This document shows positions 52,811-57,568 of a stretch of 57,568 nucleotides of DNA, piece after piece; position 1 is the first letter of the stretch, and every line of letters starts with the position of its first letter. The DNA is taken from contig JABWBO010000023.1 in NCBI GenBank assembly GCA_013360465.1, positions 1 through 57,568 of the forward strand, read 5' to 3'. Below the pieces are notes generated by a model. It made no database searches. It saw only the letters and a program-made list of their open reading frames with translations, and was not told where the DNA came from. Position numbers and translations under genes: made by a program. The DNA is from Anaerolineae bacterium. Its GTDB lineage: Bacteria > Chloroflexota > Anaerolineae > Aggregatilineales > Phototrophicaceae.

Positions 52811-54684
52811 GCGCCGGGACCGCCCCGCTATCCGGCGTCGAAATCACCGGTGGGAACCCGCCGCAAGCGGATCCGCTCGACCGGTTGTCGTCGGCGCTGC
52901 GCCGTTACGACCGCCGCCGTCGTATGCAGCAGACGGCAGCCTGGATGCCGCGCGCCCTGGCGTCGGCGCTGGTGGTCGGCGCTGCGCTGGCGATTGGAGC
53001 GCGGCTGCGCCCGCTCCTGCCGAACAGTCAGATCGCCCTGATCGCCCTGGGCGCGGTCCTAGCGGCGGCTGCCCTGTGCCTGATCCTCGTGTGGGCGCGG
53101 CGCACCATGCCGATCACCCTGGCGCGCCGCTTCGACCTCGACTTTGACCTGCGCGAACGGGTTTCAACGGCGCTGGCGCTGAGCGCCGGGCAGATTCGCA
53201 CGCTGGACTGGCTGGCGGAACGGCAGATCGCCGATGCCGGCGACAGCGCGTTCCAAGCGTCTGAACACCTCGCCGAGCGTCTGCCGCTGCCCTTCAGGCT
53301 GCGCGACTGGCTGGCGGTGGTTCTGCTGCTCATCCTGCTGCTGGCGCTGCTGATCCTGCCCAACCCGCAGGCGGATGCGCTGGCGCGCAGCGGGGCGCTG
53401 GATGCCGCGCTCGCCGATGCCGCGCAGACTCTTGAGCAGATCGCCGAAGATGTCGCCGCCGACTCGACGCTGGACGCTGAGGCGCGTCAGGCGCTCCTCG
53501 AAGAACTGCGCCGTCAGATCACGGCGCTGGAAAACCCGGATATGACGGCGGAAGAGGCGTTCGCCGCCCTCAGCGAGACCAGCAGCGCCCTGCAGGAGCG
53601 CGCCGATGAACTGGGGCAAAGTTCCGCGCAGAGTCAGGCGGCGTTGGAACAAATGGCGCGGACGCTTCGCCAGGCGGGAGGCTCCGGCGAATCAGGAGAG
53701 GGCGACCCGGCGGGGGCGATGCAGCAGGTGACGGAGCGCTTGCAGCAGGTCGCCGAGCGGGCGGACGCCATGACCGCCGCCGAACGCCAGGAAGCGGCAC
53801 AGGCATTGAGCGATGCTGCTGCCGCGCTTCAGCAGCAGGCGCGGAATGCGCAGCAGACGACCGAACTGAGCCAGCAGGAAGCGGCGGAGGCGCTGCGAAA
53901 CGCCGCCGAAGCGCTGCGACGCGGCGATCTGCCGATGACGCAGCAGCAGCTTTCCGAGGCGCAGCGTCAGCTTCAGCAGAGCGCCAGCCAGTCGGAGCAG
54001 CAGCAGCGCAGCCAGCAGGAGCTGAGCGACGCCGCCCAGCAGGCGCGTGAGGCGGCGGCGGAAGTTGGCGAGGCGCAGCAGCAGGACGCCCAGAGTCCCG
54101 CCGAACAGATGGCGGGGCAGGAAGGCGAACGCGGTATGCCTCAGGAAGGCGAAGGATCGGCGCAGCAGGAGGGCGGCGGCGAGTCGCTCGGCGAAGGATC
54201 GCAGCAGTCGCCGGAGGGGCAGCTTTCGCAGAGCGGGTCGCTTTCCGAAGCGCAGGAAGATGGACAGCAGGCTGGGCAGGGCGAGCAGAACGATGCCGCC
54301 GGCGTGGAGGCGGGAGATGCGCCCGGCACGGCGGGGGGCGACCTCGCCCCGAACGCGCCCGGTGAACAGTCCGTCGTCGGACAGGATAACGACCCGGATG
54401 GCTCAGGACAGCGCGACTACGAGGCGGTCAATGTCCCGCAGCACCTCGGCGGGCAGTTCGGCGGCGATGCCATCATCCTGGAAGCCGATGCCAGCGACTC
54501 GCCGGTCCAGGAGGGCGACTTCGCCGAAAACCCGGAAGGGCAGGTCACGGTCCCCTACGATCAGGTCTTTGGCAGCTATCGCAGCGCTGCCGATCGCGCC
54601 CTGGATTCCGGGTATGTGCCTTTGGCGCTGCGCGATGTGGTGCGTGATTACTTCACGTCGCTGGAGCCGGCTGCACAGCCTTGA
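52807..54684 (+). CDS. DUF4175-like membrane protein with long Gln-rich coiled coil
   Basis: A 625-residue protein: membrane helices at ~50-95 and ~162-182, a long coiled coil (~195-420), a highly Gln/Ser/Glu/Gly-rich disordered tract (~370-545), and a short conserved end (~565-625: VPYDQVFGSYRSAADRAL, PLALRDVVRDYFTSLEP). This layout is found beside MoxR/DUF58/BatA genes in several phyla. It probably senses or spans the envelope; no enzymatic motif. Overlaps the permease gene by 4 bases. Confidence 0.75.
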   Translation: MSAGTAPLSGVEITGGNPPQADPLDRLSSALRRYDRRRRMQQTAAWMPRALASALVVGAALAIGARLRPLLPNSQIALIALGAVLAAAALCLILVWARRTMPITLARRFDLDFDLRERVSTALALSAGQIRTLDWLAERQIADAGDSAFQASEHLAERLPLPFRLRDWLAVVLLLILLLALLILPNPQADALARSGALDAALADAAQTLEQIAEDVAADSTLDAEARQALLEELRRQITALENPDMTAEEAFAALSETSSALQERADELGQSSAQSQAALEQMARTLRQAGGSGESGEGDPAGAMQQVTERLQQVAERADAMTAAERQEAAQALSDAAAALQQQARNAQQTTELSQQEAAEALRNAAEALRRGDLPMTQQQLSEAQRQLQQSASQSEQQQRSQQELSDAAQQAREAAAEVGEAQQQDAQSPAEQMAGQEGERGMPQEGEGSAQQEGGGESLGEGSQQSPEGQLSQSGSLSEAQEDGQQAGQGEQNDAAGVEAGDAPGTAGGDLAPNAPGEQSVVGQDNDPDGSGQRDYEAVNVPQHLGGQFGGDAIILEADASDSPVQEGDFAENPEGQVTVPYDQVFGSYRSAADRALDSGYVPLALRDVVRDYFTSLEPAAQP

Positions 54685-54718
54685 TGGGTTCATCCGCCTA
54701 TGATGAAGGATGTACGGT

Positions 54719-54742
54719 GGACGCGCAGAAGCGCGTCCCTAC
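54719..54742 (+). repeat. 24-base hairpin repeat, copy 2
   Basis: GGACGCGC-AGAA-GCGCGTCC stem-loop followed by CTAC; exact reverse complement of 46135-46158. It lies in the gap after the Gln-rich protein gene. Confidence 0.85.
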
Positions 54743-54774
54743 GACCGATTAGGATGATTTGCCGGACGCACGGC

Positions 54775-54798
54775 GGATGCGCAGAAGCGCGTCCCTAC
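54775..54798 (+). repeat. 24-base hairpin repeat, copy 3
   Basis: Same unit with one change (GGATGCGC), 56 bases after copy 2 in the same orientation and followed by the same CCTAC. The two copies form a short tandem array before the MoxR gene. Confidence 0.8.
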
Positions 54799-54845
54799 TG
54801 GAACACAGAACACGGCGGCAGTTTGCGAGAGATAGAGGGGCAGCC

Positions 54846-55841
54846 ATGACCTTGACCGACAGCATCAGCCTGGAGCAGTTCAGCGAAACCGCTCAGAAGA
54901 TCGAAAGCGAAATCCGCCGCGTCATCGTCGGGCAGTCCGAGGTGATCCGCAGCGTGCTGATCTGCGTCCTCGCCGGGCGGCACGCCCTGCTGGAAGGCGT
55001 GCCGGGGCTGGGCAAGACCATGCTCATCCGCGCCCTCGCCGATTCGCTCGATCTGCGTTTTTCGCGCATCCAGTTCACGCCGGATATGCAGCCTGCCGAC
55101 ATCACCGGGACGGATATCCTGGAAGATACGCCGGATGGACGCGGCAAGACGCGGCGCTTCCAGCCCGGTCCGGTGTTCGCCAACCTGCTGCTGGCGGACG
55201 AGATCAACCGCGCTACGCCGAAAACACAGTCGGCGCTGCTGGAAGCGATGCAGGAGAAGACGGTGACGGTCGCCAACCGCAGCTACCCGCTGGAACCGCC
55301 GTTCTTCGTCCTGGCGACGCAGAACCCGCTGGAGATGGAAGGGACGTATCCGCTGCCAGAGGCGCAGCTCGACCGTTTCATGTTCAAGATCGAGGTGCGC
55401 TACCCGTCGGTCGAGGACCTGATGATCATCCTGGACCGCACCACCGGCGCGGACGACGCCAAAGCCGGTAAGGTGGCAGATGGCGCGGCGGTGACGGCGA
55501 TGGGCAGGCTGGCGCTGCAAATCCCGGTCGAGCCGGCGGTCAACGAGTACGTCGCCCGGCTGATCGTCGCCACCCACCCCGATGACGTCTCGGCTGCGCC
55601 CCTGGTCCGGCAGTTCGTGCGCTATGGCGCCAGCCCGCGCGGGGCGCAGGCGCTGATCATCGGCGGCAAGATCAATGCGCTGCTGGAGGGTCGGCTGAAC
55701 GTCTCGTACAAGGATGTCGAAGCGGTCGCGCCGTCGGCGCTGCGCCACCGCATCCTGCTCAACTTCGAGGGCGCAGCCGAAGGTGTCAGCGCCGACGCCG
55801 TCATCCAGGATACGCTCAAATCGCTTCCAAAGGGGCGGTGA
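54846..55841 (+). CDS. MoxR-family AAA+ ATPase
   Basis: A 331-residue AAA+ chaperone-like ATPase: Walker A GVPGLGKT (51-58), Walker B LLADEINRA (~115-123), sensor 1 FVLATQNPLEMEGTYPLPEAQLDRF (~155 on). MoxR proteins activate or mature VWA-domain partners; the next two genes encode a DUF58 and a BatA-type protein. ATG 54846 follows AGAGGGG. DUF58 starts one base after its stop. Confidence 0.93.
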   Translation: MTLTDSISLEQFSETAQKIESEIRRVIVGQSEVIRSVLICVLAGRHALLEGVPGLGKTMLIRALADSLDLRFSRIQFTPDMQPADITGTDILEDTPDGRGKTRRFQPGPVFANLLLADEINRATPKTQSALLEAMQEKTVTVANRSYPLEPPFFVLATQNPLEMEGTYPLPEAQLDRFMFKIEVRYPSVEDLMIILDRTTGADDAKAGKVADGAAVTAMGRLALQIPVEPAVNEYVARLIVATHPDDVSAAPLVRQFVRYGASPRGAQALIIGGKINALLEGRLNVSYKDVEAVAPSALRHRILLNFEGAAEGVSADAVIQDTLKSLPKGR

Positions 55842-55842
55842 G

Positions 55843-56748
55843 TTGATCGCGCCGCTGTTCGACGAGACGACGCGCCGCAAGCTGGAGCAGCTCACGCTGA
55901 TGGCGTCGCGCGTCCGCGCTGGGGCGATCAAGGGCGAGCGCCGTTCGACCAAACGCGGTGTCAGCATTGAATTCGCCGACTACCGCGACTATGCGCCCGG
56001 CGACGATCTGCGCCGCGTGGACTGGAACGTCTACGCCCGGCTGGATCGCCCGCTGACCAAGCTGTTCGAAGACGAGGAAGACCTGGCGGTGCATCTGATC
56101 CTCGATGCCAGCGCCAGCATGGACTACCCGCCGCGCGATGGCGAAGGCGCGGACTCTGCCGTCCACAAGTTCGACTATGCCCGCCGGCTGATCGCCGGAT
56201 TGGCGACGGTCGCCCTGACCACCAACGACCGTCTGATGATCAGCGCCTTCGGCGGCGGCGCGGCGCATTTCGGACCGGTGCGCGGGCGTCCCTACGGCGC
56301 GCGGATGCTGCAATTCCTGACCGGCGTCCGCCCCGGCGGGCAGGTCGATCTCAGCGCCGCGCTCAAGACCTATGCCCTGCAAGCCCGCCGTCCCGGCTTA
56401 TGCCTGATCGTCAGTGACCTGTTCTCGCCCGCTGGCATCCTCGACGGCTTGAACGCCCTGGCGGGCAGGGGGTACGAGGTCGGGGTCATCCACCTGCTGT
56501 CGCCGGAGGAGATCGAACCGCCGCTCAGCGGCGACCTGCGCCTGGTGGACAGCGAGACCGGAGAGGTTCAGGAAGTGTCGCTGGACGGCTCAATGCGCGC
56601 ACTGTACATGCGCCGCCTGGAAGCCTGGCGCGACGAACTGCGCGCCGACTGTCAGAAGCGCGGCGTCGCCTTCATCCCTGTGACGACCAGCGCCCCCTGG
56701 GAGAAAGTCATTCTCTATGACCTTCGGCGTCTGGGGCTGGTGAAATAG
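55843..56748 (+). CDS. DUF58-domain (VWA-like) protein
   Basis: A 301-residue protein with the DUF58 signature (FADYRDYAPGDDLRRVDWNVYARL, ~43-66) followed by a VWA-like fold whose metal-site word is DASASM (~88). It is the usual MoxR partner. TTG 55843 is chosen: it follows AGGGGCGGTGAG, starts one base after moxR, and gives the standard family length. No membrane segment. Confidence 0.9.
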   Translation: MIAPLFDETTRRKLEQLTLMASRVRAGAIKGERRSTKRGVSIEFADYRDYAPGDDLRRVDWNVYARLDRPLTKLFEDEEDLAVHLILDASASMDYPPRDGEGADSAVHKFDYARRLIAGLATVALTTNDRLMISAFGGGAAHFGPVRGRPYGARMLQFLTGVRPGGQVDLSAALKTYALQARRPGLCLIVSDLFSPAGILDGLNALAGRGYEVGVIHLLSPEEIEPPLSGDLRLVDSETGEVQEVSLDGSMRALYMRRLEAWRDELRADCQKRGVAFIPVTTSAPWEKVILYDLRRLGLVK

Positions 56749-56749
56749 G

Positions 56750-57370
56750 ATGCAGCTGCTGACGCCGCTGGGGCTGTTGGGCGCGCTGCTCGCCATTCCC
56801 ATCATTCTGCTGTACATGCTGCGCCTGCGCCGCCGCGAAGTGGTGATTCCCAGCACCCTGCTGTGGCAGCAGGTAGTGCGCGACCGCGAGGCAAATACGC
56901 CCTGGCAGCGGCTGCGGCGCAATCTGCTGCTGGTCCTGCAGCTGGCGATTCTGGCGGCGCTGGTCCTGGCGCTGGCGCGCCCGTTTCAGATCGTGCCAAC
57001 GGTCGGCGCGGGGCGAATCGCCGTCCTGCTCGATGCTTCCGCCAGCATGAACGCCGCCGACTCTGCCGACGGCTCGCGCTTCGACGAGGCGCGCCGCATC
57101 GCGCATCGGATCGTTGATGAGCGCGCGGCGGACGATGTGATCACCCTCCTGCGGGTGGGCGATGCGCCTGAAGTGCTGATCCCCTACAGCGCCGACAGCG
57201 CCCATCTGCACGCCGCCATCGACGCGGCGCTGCCCGGCTTTGGCGGCGCGGATTGGAACGCCGCTCTGACCCTGGCGGCGGCGGGCGGCGGCGGCGCGAA
57301 GGCCATCTTCAACTGCTCGACGTGCTTCATCAACGCGTCTATCCGCCCCGCCACATTGTCCGCCTGCTGA
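56750..57370 (+). pseudogene. BatA/VWA-type protein, interrupted at a probable chimeric junction
   Basis: The start is a normal BatA-type protein: N-terminal membrane helices (~5-25 and ~58-80) around LRLRRREVVIPSTLLW, and a VWA fold with IAVLLDASASMNAAD (~92-106). The frame then runs through Gly/Ala codons at about 57276-57297 and ends in 25 residues unlike any VWA protein (FNCSTCFINASIRPATLSAC). BatA proteins are usually 600 residues or more with a C-terminal membrane helix, so only about 180 genuine residues remain. The break coincides with a foreign-looking segment on the other strand. Confidence 0.8.
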
Positions 57371-57568
57371 GCGAGCGACTCCGCCTGCTTGCGCAGCTCC
57401 GCCGCTTGGCCCGCCTGCGTGTCCGCCTCGGCCTTCATGGCGCCGATCCGCTCCACCAGCTTCGCCGGCTCCAGCGTCAACAACTCGTTGATCGCCTGGT
57501 CGACGGCTTCCGGCGCGGGCGCCTCCTGCGCCCAGCCGGCCGGCGTCGTCGCCGCGACGACCCCGAAG
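57290..57568 (-). CDS. Partial exported coiled-coil protein N-terminus on foreign-looking DNA
   Basis: Reading the minus strand from the window end gives GVVAATTPAGWAQEAPAPEA, the end of a signal peptide with cleavage near GWA-QE, then a coiled coil with heptads (LVERIGAMKAEADTQAGQAA and RIDALMKHVEQLKMAFAPPP). After that the frame meets the broken VWA gene. The composition and the MAFAPPPP word recall N-termini of planctomycete-type exported cytochrome proteins, but that is only an impression. Both ends of the reading frame are missing: one at the window end, one at the junction. Confidence 0.6.

Overview
The window reads as a metagenomic contig from a GC-rich (roughly 60-65 % by eye) bacterium of the phylum Chloroflexota, most likely near the Anaerolineae. 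This placement is an inference. It rests on a kinase-LuxR-nSTAND-WD40 giant protein, lipoproteins with Pro/Thr-rich linkers and an SH3-like domain, a MoxR/DUF58/BatA cluster with an ABC exporter, a sortase, and secreted PPC-domain proteins. No rRNA, tRNA or CRISPR array was seen. Coding density is high and no gene-free stretch exceeds 300 bases.

Layout. 0.1-3.6 kb: an EEP-fold hydrolase, a complete 1.1 kb insertion sequence with perfect target duplications, an orphan HypB and a DinB-like protein. 3.8-7.2 kb: a sugar-nucleotide epimerase, an SDR dehydrogenase and a cyclic-2,3-diphosphoglycerate-synthetase-like P-loop protein. 7.3-12.1 kb: the giant signalling protein. 12.3-18.8 kb: a Pat-like ligase/acetyltransferase, a PLP aminotransferase, a LarA-type nickel-pincer enzyme and a TIGR01777 epimerase. 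18.9-24.3 kb: methyltransferase, sortase, small membrane protein, Crp/Fnr regulator, ferredoxin, RsmI-like methylase and rpsD. 24.4-28.5 kb (minus strand): SDR, deazaflavin-type oxidoreductase, membrane protein, LutC and LutB. 28.7-32.1 kb: an AT-richer Fic gene, a lipoprotein nuclease and a TetR/YceI pair with repeated operators. 32.2-40.7 kb: an envelope neighbourhood with a PPC protein, an SPFH protein, secreted proteins, a coiled-coil membrane protein, PspA and a REC-histidine kinase. 40.8-46 kb: homoserine dehydrogenase, a class III aminotransferase, and an ECF sigma/anti-sigma/bactofilin operon. 46-57 kb: a MITE, a large membrane protein, a BstYI-type restriction-modification pair, then ABC ATPase, permease, Gln-rich membrane protein, MoxR, DUF58 and a BatA-type VWA protein.

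Working together. Lactate/2-hydroxy-acid chemistry recurs: a LarA-family enzyme, LutB and LutC, plus an orphan nickel chaperone, HypB. Envelope maintenance also recurs: SPFH, PspA, coiled-coil partner, bactofilin, and the MoxR/VWA/ABC cluster. The most strongly supported specific prediction is that the R-M pair is of BstYI type (recognition RGATCY), placed between a membrane protein and an ABC/MoxR cluster that look like one functional unit.

The last ~280 bases do not fit. The BatA-like gene breaks off inside its VWA domain at a GGC-repeat. From there the minus strand encodes the start of an unrelated exported coiled-coil protein. This is probably a chimeric contig end.
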